Of a DNA stretch of 64,000 nucleotides, positions 37,143 through 45,515 are shown piece after piece. Every line of letters starts with the position of its first letter. The first letter of the stretch is position 1. Position numbers and translations under genes: made by a program. The DNA lies in assembly GCF_000934685.1 (NCBI RefSeq), contig NZ_JYNQ01000001.1, forward strand, positions 806,001 through 870,000, read 5' to 3'. The notes under the pieces were generated by a model, which worked only from the letters and a program-made list of their open reading frames with translations, searched no databases and was not told the DNA's origin. This stretch comes from Lacinutrix sp. Hel_I_90. GTDB taxonomy: Bacteria; Bacteroidota; Bacteroidia; Flavobacteriales; Flavobacteriaceae.

Positions 37143-37196
37143 TCCGCATATAAGAGATATATAGTTAATAGTAATCATATATCTTTGTTGGCAGTA
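37143..37196 (+). promoter_or_regulatory. attI-like insertion site with embedded -7 box
   Basis: The 71-bp gap between the recombinase and the first cassette gene carries the core GTTGGCAGTA (37187-37196). It is exactly complementary to TACTGCCAAC at the start of the first attC-like site (38857-38866), as expected when a cassette is inserted at a GTT core. TATCTTTG (37180-37187) matches the -7 box TAnnTTTG and its last G is the G of the core. No -33 TTTG is seen, so promoter function is a guess. Confidence 0.6.
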
Positions 37197-37213
37197 ATAC
37201 AAACTAACCGCAA

Positions 37214-37774
37214 ATGAAAGACGATATTTCTAAAATCAAGGATTCTATAATTGGTGAAATATGGACAGAAGATTTTCACCATTCTCTAGCTGAATATGGT
37301 CCTGAAGTAGCGAAACAGGTAATTGAGTCAATGAGCGATGATGAAATAGAAATAAAGGTCAATGCTAGAAGATTCCAAGAAGATTATATTGCAGACTATT
37401 TACGCTATTTATGGGACATTAGTAAGAAGTCTTATTGGCATCACATTTATATATCCATAGATGAAAGGGCAGGTTTACTATGGAACGACCACATGAACCA
37501 TTTCGCAAAAATGTGCAATAACAAAATCCCAAAGAAAGTCTTAAAAAAAATACTATTGTTTTATAAAAATTTCAGAGAAAAGCCAGATGATTTTTACGAA
37601 AATGATATTGATTTGATAAGTTGTGTTTTAAAAGCTCAAATTAAAACATTTGGAAGATGGAAAGATGTTGAAAATATTTTAGAAAAATTCGATTTGGAAG
37701 ACTCAAAACAGTTTAAAAAAGACATTAAAGCTTTAATTAAAAGTGAGTGTCAATATCAATTTCATGAACTATAA
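37214..37774 (+). CDS. Cassette 1, gene A: unknown soluble protein
   Basis: The 186-residue protein is predicted to be soluble and mostly helical. It opens MKDDISKIKDSIIGEIWTEDFHHSLAEYGPEVAKQVIESM and carries a run of Lys/Phe-rich helices at the C-terminus. I do not recognise it. It starts 17 bp after the attI-like core. Its end overlaps the next gene by 11 bp, so the two are coupled and travel together as one cassette. Two overlapping unknown genes in a mobile cassette could be a toxin-antitoxin or defence pair, but nothing in the sequence proves it. Confidence 0.75.
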   Translation: MKDDISKIKDSIIGEIWTEDFHHSLAEYGPEVAKQVIESMSDDEIEIKVNARRFQEDYIADYLRYLWDISKKSYWHHIYISIDERAGLLWNDHMNHFAKMCNNKIPKKVLKKILLFYKNFREKPDDFYENDIDLISCVLKAQIKTFGRWKDVENILEKFDLEDSKQFKKDIKALIKSECQYQFHEL

Positions 37775-38852
37775 TCATTTTACAATTAACTATATAGAGC
37801 TAATAAAAAAGCATCTTAAGATAGAAATATTTGATAATCAAGCTTTATTTTTCCCTGATTATGTTGTAGATGACGATATAGTCAATTTAAAAAATGATTT
37901 GTCCGCAATTTGGAAAGATTCCGATTCAGCAATTAAGATTTTACAAAATAGTCACGATTCTAATATTCAATCAGGTCTTTTCGGACTTATTGATAATTTT
38001 GAAGTAGCATTAAAAACGGGATATTTATTAGGAGATAGAGTTGTCGCTATTGACTACATATTTGAGAGAATATTAAAAGACCAAAAAGTTAGTCAAATTA
38101 ATAAAGTTCTACTTGGAAAAGCTTCTGCTAATCTTGTATTAGCTCTAGAACTAGCAAAAAAAGGTCGCTTTGTTATAATACCTTCACCTTTTTATTGGAA
38201 TAAAAATTCCAAAAAACTTATTAAGAAAGTTGCTAAAAAAACAATAGTCACACCTGAATTAATTAGCCTTTTAAATATATTATCAATTACCAAAAATTGT
38301 AAGCTACAACCATATACAATTGCTGAATCAGATGAAAGTTTCAAAAGAATTATAGATAATCAAATTGATAGTTCTATGATAATCGGAAAAGATGCAGGAA
38401 CTTTTGCTTATGAAGGTATTTTGGGAGGATTGTTGTCTGAAAAAATATTAAATCAAGAGGAATTTAAAGTAGCTCTTAAAAAGCCATTGTCAGAATATTA
38501 TTCCATAATAAACGAACAAAAAGATTTCTATACAGAGTATCTAAATACAATAACTTTAGGTGGTTCATTGAGAGGAGACAGAAATATTGACGTTATTAGA
38601 CTTAAACTTAAAGAAGCAATAGAAAAGCAAAATAAAAAACTAATCAAGTCAACAGTTAAATCAGCTGGAAACATCGCTGGAGCAGGTGGTGGAACTATTG
38701 CACTACTATCTACTATTGCTACAATTACATCACCAATTGGAATACTTGGTGGTTTATTAGGTTTAATGCCTGCTTTGACATCATTTATGAAAGATGATAA
38801 CGAAAATCAAAGCGTCGTTATTTCTGTTTTTAAAAGGTTAAATAGTGAATAA
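37764..38852 (+). CDS. Cassette 1, gene B: protein with C-terminal membrane hairpin
   Basis: The 362-residue protein is mostly soluble. It ends in a Gly/Ala-rich hydrophobic hairpin (GNIAGAGGGTIALLSTIATI, then SPIGILGGLLGLMPALTSF, about residues 305-345) that could insert in a membrane. I use the ATG at 37764, which overlaps the stop of gene A, rather than a GTG seven codons upstream. Its stop lies 5 bp before the attC-like site that closes the cassette. The family is unknown to me; a membrane-acting effector is one possibility. Confidence 0.72.
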   Translation: MNYNHFTINYIELIKKHLKIEIFDNQALFFPDYVVDDDIVNLKNDLSAIWKDSDSAIKILQNSHDSNIQSGLFGLIDNFEVALKTGYLLGDRVVAIDYIFERILKDQKVSQINKVLLGKASANLVLALELAKKGRFVIIPSPFYWNKNSKKLIKKVAKKTIVTPELISLLNILSITKNCKLQPYTIAESDESFKRIIDNQIDSSMIIGKDAGTFAYEGILGGLLSEKILNQEEFKVALKKPLSEYYSIINEQKDFYTEYLNTITLGGSLRGDRNIDVIRLKLKEAIEKQNKKLIKSTVKSAGNIAGAGGGTIALLSTIATITSPIGILGGLLGLMPALTSFMKDDNENQSVVISVFKRLNSE

Positions 38853-38856
38853 GTAC

Positions 38857-38991
38857 TACTGCCAACAAAGTATATAATTTATTGCTAGTTCTAGCCTACT
38901 TACGAAAATTCTCGCGAATTTTCTATTCGGTTTTTATTTGCTAAATTAGGTGCTTAATCACGCAACAAACCATATACAGAACCGTTACCCA
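38857..38991 (+). repeat. attC-like site 1 (end of cassette 1)
   Basis: The 135-bp site opens TACTGCCAACAAAG and closes CGTTACCCA. The arms GTATATAATTTATTGC (38870 on) and CGCAACAAACCATATAC (38961-38977) pair, with the A.C mismatches of the top strand becoming T.G wobbles on the bottom strand. A central hairpin GAAAATTCTCGCGAATTTTC lies between. The last 8 bp (38984-38991) are complementary to 39909-39916 at the end of cassette 2. It has the order R''-L''-hairpin-L'-R' of integron attC sites. Confidence 0.8.
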
Positions 38992-39021
38992 ACATTTGAA
39001 CCTGAACCTTTAAAAATATTG

Positions 39022-39864
39022 ATGAATCAATTCCTTACTCATTATAAAATTCAATTAAATAATATATTGATTCTTTTTCTATGCATATTTTTTCTTCAAT
39101 GCAAGAACCAAAATAAATCAATAAAAGAAACTAGTGATACAAAAAAAAATAGACAGGACTCATTAATAGAAAAATATGTAACTAATTGTGCTAAAACCTA
39201 TAATTATAGATTTGAAATGCAAGAATGGCAAAACTGCTTGAATCAAGGATTAAAAATTGATAGTACTGTTGCATATTTTTGGCAACAAAAAGCAATGCCA
39301 TATTTTAAAGTGAAAAAATATGAAGTAGGTATGGAATATTTAGATAAAGCAGTAACTTATAATTCAGAAAGATGGTTAAGTTACCGTGCTTTTATCAAAT
39401 GTATATTTTCTAAAACATATAAAGATGCTATTAAAGATTTTGAAAAATGCATCGAAACCGAAGGTAATTCATATGTTATGGACCACACTTATAAATTTCA
39501 TATAGCTTTATGTAACTTACAGCTAAATAAATATAAAAAAGCAGAGGAAATTTTTAAAATAGATATTGAAGAACAAGAGAAAGAATGGGGAGAAGCACAT
39601 TTTTTAGATTTATTTTATTATGGTATTAGTAAATATGAGCAAAATAAATGGGAAGAAGCCATTGCTATATTCGATAAATCTTTATTATCAAACCCTAATT
39701 TTTCTGATGTAGAATACTATAAATCCATTTGCTTATTACGCTTAAATAAAATCGAAGAATTTAGAACTTTATATGCCAAGGCAAAATTAGATGGAGAAAT
39801 GGGAAACACAATATCTGAAGGCAATTCCATATACGAAACATATCCATACCAAGTAAGATGGTGA
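39022..39864 (+). CDS. Cassette 2: TPR-repeat lipoprotein
   Basis: The 280-residue protein has a lipoprotein signal (NNILILFLCIFFLQCKNQNK) and several tetratricopeptide-like repeats from about residue 75 (VAYFWQQKAMPYFKVKKYEVGMEYLDKAV, KDAIKDFEKCIE, WEEAIAIFDKSLLSNPNFSDVEYYKSICLLRL). I use the ATG at 39022; the frame is open further upstream but then starts inside the attC-like site. TPR lipoproteins usually hold protein partners at the outer membrane. It is the only gene of its cassette, and its attC has been split by the 18-kb island. Confidence 0.78.
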   Translation: MNQFLTHYKIQLNNILILFLCIFFLQCKNQNKSIKETSDTKKNRQDSLIEKYVTNCAKTYNYRFEMQEWQNCLNQGLKIDSTVAYFWQQKAMPYFKVKKYEVGMEYLDKAVTYNSERWLSYRAFIKCIFSKTYKDAIKDFEKCIETEGNSYVMDHTYKFHIALCNLQLNKYKKAEEIFKIDIEEQEKEWGEAHFLDLFYYGISKYEQNKWEEAIAIFDKSLLSNPNFSDVEYYKSICLLRLNKIEEFRTLYAKAKLDGEMGNTISEGNSIYETYPYQVRW

Positions 39865-39908
39865 AAAAACAGGTTTTCAATTTATAAAAATATTTAAATA
39901 AAAAACGA

Positions 39909-39923
39909 TGGGTAACACCGTGT
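39909..39923 (+). repeat. Left stub of attC-like site 2, overlapping island attL
   Basis: TGGGTAAC (39909-39916) is the exact complement of GTTACCCA at 38984-38991, so it is the R'' end of cassette 2's own attC. The site is cut after TAACACCGTGT (39913-39923) by the integrative island and resumes at 57984. Confidence 0.8.
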
Positions 39924-40038
39924 TATATTAATATACTTCTGTATGTATTGTATCTATTGACTTTGAATAAATATTATTAAAATAGGTACAACATAGGTAT
40001 AACATTTTCAACCTTATAAATAAGTGATCTATAAGCAT

Positions 40039-40074
40039 AAAAAAACCGCTTCTAAATTAATAGAAACGGTTTTC
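40039..40074 (-). terminator. Terminator of the DUF6266 gene
   Basis: The stem AAAACCGCTTCTA / TAGAAACGGTTTT (one mismatch) is flanked by A and T runs and lies 25 bp past the stop. Confidence 0.8.
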
Positions 40075-40098
40075 AATATGTATTTAAACTTAAAGTTA

Positions 40099-40740
40099 TT
40101 AAGCTGCCGTACCAGAGCCTAAATACACACTATTTGATACTTGTGTACCATCAGCCGAAACAAACGCCATAAATAGCTCTACTGTGTCTCCTGCATAGGT
40201 ATTTGGTATTGTAACCACTTGCGAACCTACAGTTCTATCAGCACCATCAAGAATAGAAATTGATTCTTTTTTGCTTGGATTGTAAACCAATACCATCGCC
40301 TTGTCTGTTACATTTGCGTTACCTTCTGCCGAGTTATCATCCCAATCAAAACTTACTTGTCCTGCGGTTGTTAAATCGGTTGTAGGATTCAAAATGCCAG
40401 ACAAAGGACCTCTACTCAATAAAGCTAAAGAATAATCAATCGTAAAGTTGGGTGCAATACCTCCTACTGCATTATTTAACACATAAGACATAGCAGCATT
40501 AAATTCCGTTTTCTTGGTCGCAAATGACTTATAACCGATTTTGATAAAATCTTTAGTCGCTTGCAAATACTCCAATGTAATGGTAAATTTATTACGCTGA
40601 TTTACTTGTCCCTCTGTTCGAGGATTCGCCACGCTAGATGGCTTAATTCTAATGTAGTCGATACCTTTCCAGCTACCACCTACAATGTTACCTACCTTTC
40701 CAGATAAGCCTCCTAAAATTCCTTGAGCTATTTTACCCAT
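40099..40740 (-). CDS. DUF6266-family protein
   Basis: The 213-residue protein opens MGKIAQGILGGLSGKVGNIVGGSWKGIDYIR, the characteristic start of DUF6266 proteins of Bacteroidota. The second half reads as a fibronectin-like beta domain (AGQVSFDWDDNSAEGNANVTDKAMVLVYNP... DTVELFMAFVSADGTQVSNSVYLG). There is no signal peptide. Such genes are common in accessory DNA of flavobacteria; their role is unknown. It is the gene nearest attL and has its own terminator. Confidence 0.8.
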   Translation of the reverse strand: MGKIAQGILGGLSGKVGNIVGGSWKGIDYIRIKPSSVANPRTEGQVNQRNKFTITLEYLQATKDFIKIGYKSFATKKTEFNAAMSYVLNNAVGGIAPNFTIDYSLALLSRGPLSGILNPTTDLTTAGQVSFDWDDNSAEGNANVTDKAMVLVYNPSKKESISILDGADRTVGSQVVTIPNTYAGDTVELFMAFVSADGTQVSNSVYLGSGTAA

Positions 40741-40877
40741 AATATAAAAACAATTTAAAAATTACACGTTCGGACTTGGTACGGATTTGACATTGCTTTT
40801 AAACCTTATTTTCGTTACTAATATAACTAATATTATGCCATTTTGTTACTGTTTTAGGCTTGTATGATGCTTTTGCG

Positions 40878-41318
40878 TTAGGCTTCTTTGCTTTGCATTA
40901 CTTTGAAACAATTACGAATATATGCCACCTTTAAAACTGACATTTTATCAATGAAATTTTGTAGTTCTTTTTCTTTTTTACTGATAACAGAAACTAAATT
41001 AATTTGTTTTTGAAGTTCAAAACCCGAATTTTTATTTTGCTTTAAACCTTTTTTAAGCGTGTTTCTGCAATCATCTATTGAGATAAACGGAATAACACTA
41101 CCTTTTAAATAATAAGCGTAAAAACCGCCTATTTGCAACATCATAGACAGGTGGAATAATGTGTTTTTTGCTTCTTCGGTTTTTGTGGTTACAACAAAAC
41201 AATTGGGACAAGGATTTGCGAGCGGTTTTCCGCTGTTTAGACCTTTGTTTAGGATGAAAAAATGAGGGTTCGAGTAAGTGCGACCAGATTTGTGTGTTTT
41301 TAGTTCAAAAGTTGACAT
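40878..41318 (-). CDS. Hypothetical protein of mobile elements (DUF6943-like)
   Basis: The 146-residue protein opens FELKTHKSGRTYSNPHFFILNKGLNSGKPLANPCPNCFVV, which I associate with a small Bacteroidota family (possibly DUF6943) found in plasmids and conjugative elements. CPNC may bind a metal, but there is no second pair. The C-terminus is helical and basic. The family name is from memory and uncertain. Confidence 0.6.
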   Translation of the reverse strand: MSTFELKTHKSGRTYSNPHFFILNKGLNSGKPLANPCPNCFVVTTKTEEAKNTLFHLSMMLQIGGFYAYYLKGSVIPFISIDDCRNTLKKGLKQNKNSGFELQKQINLVSVISKKEKELQNFIDKMSVLKVAYIRNCFKVMQSKEA

Positions 41319-41539
41319 AGCTATCCAATTTAAAATTGCTTCGCTACGCTTCGCACCATTATTTTTTTTGAAAAGAAAAAAAGATAGCCATAGTTATTGT
41401 GGCGTGGGTAAGGCTGTCAAGGTTTTTGGATAAAAGTTTTTTGAGTTAAAATGTTTAATGAAATAGAAGAAATATTGTGAAAAAAGTTTTATTCAAAACC
41501 CGTAGGGCTTGACCTTTACTGCCTTGTGCGGCTGGCAGA

Positions 41540-41569
41540 GGTAGCCACATATATTTGCTACCTTTTTTT
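41540..41569 (+). terminator. Plus-strand terminator-like hairpin
   Basis: GGTAGC (41540-41545) pairs with GCTACC (41557-41562) and seven T follow. No plus-strand gene ends here, so it may close a small RNA transcribed from about 41330-41540, or be incidental. It overlaps the 3' end of the small minus-strand frame. Confidence 0.5.
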
Positions 41570-41735
41570 ATTTTAATACTATACCTGTTAATATTACTAT
41601 TATAATAATCATAATAATTGTGAAGACCTTTGTAGAATAAGAATCATCGCCTTCTGGATTTTCAATTTTATTACCGTTATCATCAATATCGTGAGGAAAG
41701 AATAAATCAAATAAATCTTCAATCATTTTTTTCAT
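41568..41735 (-). CDS. Small C-tail membrane protein (55 aa)
   Basis: The 55-residue frame reads MKKMIEDLFDLFFPHDIDDN, then an acidic stretch, then a C-terminal transmembrane helix (VFTIIMIIIIVILTGIVLK). The composition, an acidic soluble head with one hydrophobic helix at the very end, is protein-like rather than random. It starts with ATG. No known family. It lies between the DUF6943-like gene and the TAC operon and has no close promoter that I can name. Confidence 0.5.
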   Translation of the reverse strand: MKKMIEDLFDLFFPHDIDDNGNKIENPEGDDSYSTKVFTIIMIIIIVILTGIVLK

Positions 41736-41904
41736 ACCCTAAATATAACTTTTCTGGGGAATTAACACTTAAAAAAATAGGTTTCAGTTCGTATTTGAGC
41801 GTGGGATGAAGCGTTTGTATGGGTAGCGTTTTAAATAGTTGTTTGATAAAACAGCATTTAAACAAGCTACTTATACAGGACTTTTAGACAATAGCTTATT
41901 GCTT

Positions 41905-42508
41905 TTTTGAGGTACGATAAAAAGTAATGTGCTATGGCGTAGTACTACATATGCTAAACCTATTTTTTTATATCCTATTTCTTGGGTGGTGGGGAAAAGT
42001 GGTCTTTAATATTTTTTAGCGAAATGAAACAAACAAAGACTTGAGGTAAGGAATACTTGGACTTAACGATGGTTTTGTGCAGGTGAATGAGATAACTAAT
42101 ATTACTTTCAATTAACGTAACCATTTAAATGTTCGACTTTTTAATTCCTGTTCAAAATGTGGTTAATAGTTCGGAAGTGAGCGTTGGATGAGCGGATATT
42201 TTACATAATAGCAGTTATAGCGACAAAAATATAATAAAACGCCGTAGGCAACCATTGAAAGGATTTTTGCTCCTATAACTTCTATTATGTAACTTAGCTT
42301 TGGGTTGGTTTTGTGGCGGAATAGTTGTTTAGAGCGTTGGCAATGGCTCTTTGCTTTTTTATTGTACTAATTTATTAAAATAGATGCTTTTAAATAAAAA
42401 AAGCAATGTGCCATTATAGCATTGGACACAACTATTGTGACATAAAACCAACTATGCGGTGGCGCGCGGAACAACACAAAAGACAGAGGATTTTGAGGTA
42501 CGATAAAA
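41905..42508. repeat. 18-bp direct repeat pair
   Basis: TTTTGAGGTACGATAAAA occurs exactly at 41905-41922 and 42491-42508, 568 bp apart, flanking the inverted repeat and most of the gene-free region. No transposase lies between. Confidence 0.75.
42201..42292. repeat. Long imperfect hairpin (30-bp arms)
   Basis: The arms 42201-42230 (TTACATAATAGCAGTTATAG...) and 42263-42292 pair at 26 of 30 positions, with a 32-base loop. It lies in the gene-free part of the island that also contains direct repeats. Confidence 0.7.
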
Positions 42509-42531
42509 CTGGGTTTTGTGTTGTGGGGACT

Positions 42532-44238
42532 TTATTCTGAAGGCAATAATGAATTTTCTAAAATATGTTCAACTGATTTTTTTTTCAAAGGTGGATTACC
42601 ATCAAAAAGTATATTATCTAAATAATCTGTGAATGAAATCATTGCATCAAAACCATTTTTATTTTTTAGATAATTGTGATATTTAATTATTATACCATCA
42701 AGTTTTTTAAGTCTATCTCTATGAAATAAAAAATCATCAATATGAATAATTGTAAGCGATTTAATTTTGCCTTTAAGCTGATGATTTATACTTTCAATCT
42801 CTTTTTCAAAATAAGTATTTAATAATTTATTAAAACCTAAAGAACATAAAGTGTAATCGGTAACCAATAGTATAGGGTAAAAAACAATATTATTTGTGTT
42901 TTTTATATTATCAAAAAAAGCATATTTATTTTGATGTAAATTTAAAATGTATTTTACCAATTGTTTAATTGCTTTATCTTTCTTTTTATTTGATTCACTT
43001 TCAGAAATCCTATAAAATTTGGTTTCAATTTCCTCTAACAACGCTTCAGTGTTCAGGTCAATTTTATTAGCGTGAGATATAAACGAGTTTTTACATTCAA
43101 ATAAAAAAACTTTATTACCATTCCTAATATAGTAATCTGGCAAACCTAAACTTTGAATCCCTTTAACATTGTGTTGCTTAATTTCTATTTCTGAGTGTTT
43201 AATATAAGAATTACCAAAAGCACACTTGAAAGTATTATGCAACAACACATCTTCAATAAATAGACTATTGTAATCTTGACTAAATTTATTACCAAATTTT
43301 GATTTGCTATGATTAAGTAAATCGTGATATAAACTTGTAAAAAACTTATTTAATAAAAATTCAAAATCTAAAATCAAATAATCATTTTCATTCAGCTTTA
43401 TTATAGGCCGCTTCTTTAAGTTTAAAAATTCCGACCATTGCGGACTAAAATCATTTTTTGAAGTAAAATAATTTAACATTTTACTTAAAACAGGATAGTC
43501 TTTTATTGATAGCCGGTGAGATTCCGTGTTAATTCTACTTAAACTAAATACATCGCTAAAGTATTCATACCAACTATTTAAACCAATTTGTTTTAAATAA
43601 TCTTCCGACATCGAATAGTAATGTGGCATAGTTCTTAACCATTTTTCAAATAGTAAGAATTTAAAAATTTCTGGTGTTAACCATTTAGATTGTGATGAGT
43701 TAATAATTGGGTGTGTTAACCCAAAAAATAAATGAAAATGAATCTCATCAATGGACGTTCTTTTATTAACGAAGTACTTGCGAAAAACTTTATCTTGCCT
43801 TTTAGATATTTCATCGCTAACAAGTAGATATAATTTGAATACTATTAGTGCATTATCCTTTTCATCTTTTATAACAATATCGTTAGGACTATTTGATGAA
43901 AATATCTCTAACAAGCGCAATGTAGAAATGCGATTTATAATAGATACGGAAGTAAAATCAGTATTATTTACAATACCTTTTTTATTTTTTTCCGAAAACT
44001 TTAAAAATGATACTACAATTTTCTTTTTAATCGATTCATCAACATCTTTTAACCATTCTTGAACAATGAAACGTACCTCTGAATTTGGATTGCGATGTAT
44101 TTTATATTCGTACTTATTTAGTAAAGCTAATAATTCTAATGATTTAAGAACATCTGCCTTTTTTATTAAGTTTTGAATAGATTCGTTATCATTAAAGATA
44201 TGTTCATATGATAAACGAGTAATAAGTTTTGTGTCCAA
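42532..44238 (-). CDS. Putative PD-(D/E)XK nuclease-fold protein (568 aa)
   Basis: I do not recognise this protein as a named family. The first 300 residues are helical. Residues 364-386 read GLPDYYIRNGNKVFLFECKNS, where Asp368, Glu381 and Lys383 have the spacing of a PD-(D/E)XK nuclease core. The C-terminal region is again mixed helix and strand. The start is a TTG at 44238, as no ATG is available. It is the last gene of the TAC operon, 31 bp after the 135-residue gene. A nuclease effector in a defence role is a fair inference from the motif and position. Confidence 0.6.
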   Translation of the reverse strand: MDTKLITRLSYEHIFNDNESIQNLIKKADVLKSLELLALLNKYEYKIHRNPNSEVRFIVQEWLKDVDESIKKKIVVSFLKFSEKNKKGIVNNTDFTSVSIINRISTLRLLEIFSSNSPNDIVIKDEKDNALIVFKLYLLVSDEISKRQDKVFRKYFVNKRTSIDEIHFHLFFGLTHPIINSSQSKWLTPEIFKFLLFEKWLRTMPHYYSMSEDYLKQIGLNSWYEYFSDVFSLSRINTESHRLSIKDYPVLSKMLNYFTSKNDFSPQWSEFLNLKKRPIIKLNENDYLILDFEFLLNKFFTSLYHDLLNHSKSKFGNKFSQDYNSLFIEDVLLHNTFKCAFGNSYIKHSEIEIKQHNVKGIQSLGLPDYYIRNGNKVFLFECKNSFISHANKIDLNTEALLEEIETKFYRISESESNKKKDKAIKQLVKYILNLHQNKYAFFDNIKNTNNIVFYPILLVTDYTLCSLGFNKLLNTYFEKEIESINHQLKGKIKSLTIIHIDDFLFHRDRLKKLDGIIIKYHNYLKNKNGFDAMISFTDYLDNILFDGNPPLKKKSVEHILENSLLPSE

Positions 44239-44269
44239 TATATTATCATTTATTGATTTATTAAGACAT

Positions 44270-44677
44270 CTATATTTTTGAATATTCTAAATATAGCCAA
44301 TCAACAAATGCTTCTAATTTCTTTTTAATCAAAATTTCATCATCATACTCTACCATTTTTAAACCCTTGTCTGTTACCTCAATTTTTTGTTTTTTTTCAA
44401 TAGATGATATTGTATCAAAGTGCTCGTCATAAAGCCAATCTCTGCAACATAAATCATCATCTGGGTATTTTCCGTTTTTAGAATTATATTCTAAACCATT
44501 AAGTACATTAAAATCATACTCCCGTGTATTATCTTTTGGAAAGCCAATTAAATCAAAAACTATATCAGATACATTAACTGTAATTTTAGTTAAATCGATA
44601 CCTTTCTGTTCTAATTCTTCAAACAAACAAATTTGCTTGTATTCTTCAAATAATAAGTTAATCAAACTACTCTTCAC
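44270..44677 (-). CDS. Unknown 135-aa protein in the TAC operon
   Basis: The acidic protein (MKSSLINLLFEEYKQICLFEELEQKGIDLTKITVNVSDIVF) ends in a helical segment (KKKLEAFVDWLYLEYSKI). It shows no motif I know. It starts 9 bp after the SecB-like gene and ends 31 bp before the nuclease-like gene, so it is part of the same transcript. It may be a partner of the 568-residue protein. Confidence 0.65.
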   Translation of the reverse strand: MKSSLINLLFEEYKQICLFEELEQKGIDLTKITVNVSDIVFDLIGFPKDNTREYDFNVLNGLEYNSKNGKYPDDDLCCRDWLYDEHFDTISSIEKKQKIEVTDKGLKMVEYDDEILIKKKLEAFVDWLYLEYSKI

Positions 44678-44686
44678 AATCTTTCA

Positions 44687-45139
44687 CTATTTAGAGTCCA
44701 CTTTCTTTTGTAGTGATAACATTTTTTGAGGTGCTACAACAGGTAGAATCATACCTTGCATATTGGTATTGGATAATCTTTCAAAAATTATACCTCTTGC
44801 AGTAGAAAAACTAACACCTAAAAGCGTTGCTATGAGAACACCTGTAAATATTGGTGAATTATCTTCTTTAAGTTTATAATATTGATTTAATCCATCAATT
44901 CTAAAATGAAAATCAAAAACAAAATGTGCTTTAGCATTAGAAGATGCTTCATCGTGTATCAAATCTATAAACAACCCTATTTTAACCCTTTCATCTTTTA
45001 AATTATGCATTGTGGTTTGTGCAATATTTATTTTAAAGTTGTTTTCTCCTTTATGAGATACGTCTTTAATAGAGCTTTCCACTATGTTGATGTGAAATAG
45101 GTGTATTTTTTCTGGGTCTATTTTAACTTCATTACTCAT
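44687..45139 (-). CDS. SecB-like chaperone of a TAC toxin-antitoxin system
   Basis: The 150-residue protein has the SecB fold pattern. Beta strands in the first 100 residues are followed by SFSTARGIIFERLSNTNMQGMILPVVAPQKML, which aligns by eye with the conserved SecB segment YARECIASLVTRGTFP...LAPVNF. The length is close to E. coli SecB (155). It directly follows a HigA-like antitoxin, its ATG overlapping the antitoxin stop (TAATG). In TAC systems such as that of M. tuberculosis, a SecB paralog protects an unstable antitoxin; gene order here is the same. Confidence 0.75.
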   Translation of the reverse strand: MSNEVKIDPEKIHLFHINIVESSIKDVSHKGENNFKINIAQTTMHNLKDERVKIGLFIDLIHDEASSNAKAHFVFDFHFRIDGLNQYYKLKEDNSPIFTGVLIATLLGVSFSTARGIIFERLSNTNMQGMILPVVAPQKMLSLQKKVDSK

Positions 45140-45513
45140 TAACTTGCTGCGCTATAATTTGTTTCTTCATAACCATTGATTGCATCTTCCATACTACCTC
45201 CTGGAATAGAGCCTAAATAAACGTATTCTATTTCTTTAATAGGGTCAATATTAATAAGGTTAATATCTAAAACCTCTTCCATCTTGGTAATACTCTTTAA
45301 AGTAAGGTTATGCAGACCAGATAACCATTTAGACACTTCAGAAGGTGATTTACCTAACATTTCTGCAAATTGTTTTTTCTTGATACCACGCTCTTTTAAA
45401 ACAGCGCATACCTTTTCTGTTATAGCCAAATTTCTTTCAATGAATCTGTCTATTTCAGTATTTTGATTAGTTTCTAACCAATTGTCTAATATGTTGTTTT
45501 TAGGAAATTCCAT
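45139..45513 (-). CDS. HigA-like antitoxin with HTH (XRE) domain
   Basis: The 124-residue protein has an XRE helix-turn-helix at about residues 30-85 (AITEKVCAVLKERGIKKKQFAEMLGKSPSEVSKWLSGLHNLTLKSITKMEEVL). A hydrophobic C-terminal tail (EIEYVYLGSIPGGSMEDAINGYEETNY) follows. In TAC antitoxins such a tail is the chaperone-addiction segment bound by SecB. It starts 2 bp after the toxin gene. It probably represses its own operon at the ACTTnTAAGT sites upstream of the toxin. Confidence 0.82.
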   Translation of the reverse strand: MEFPKNNILDNWLETNQNTEIDRFIERNLAITEKVCAVLKERGIKKKQFAEMLGKSPSEVSKWLSGLHNLTLKSITKMEEVLDINLINIDPIKEIEYVYLGSIPGGSMEDAINGYEETNYSAAS

Positions 45514-45515
45514 AA

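Larger units (their letters stand above)
41319..42531. other. 1.2-kb gene-poor region of the island with structured repeats
   Basis: The only coding feature I see is a 55-codon frame (41568-41735, minus). The rest holds a plus-strand terminator-like hairpin (41540-41569), an 18-bp direct repeat (41905-41922 and 42491-42508), a 30-bp-arm inverted repeat (42201-42292) and three copies of GGTTTTGTG (near 42069, 42308 and 42512). This pattern would suit an origin of replication or transfer, or small RNAs. Confidence 0.55.

Noticed and set aside
38880-38940. attC-like central hairpins as ordinary rho-independent terminators
   Set aside because: The hairpins are not followed by clean T runs, and the conserved flanking arms extend far beyond what a terminator needs.
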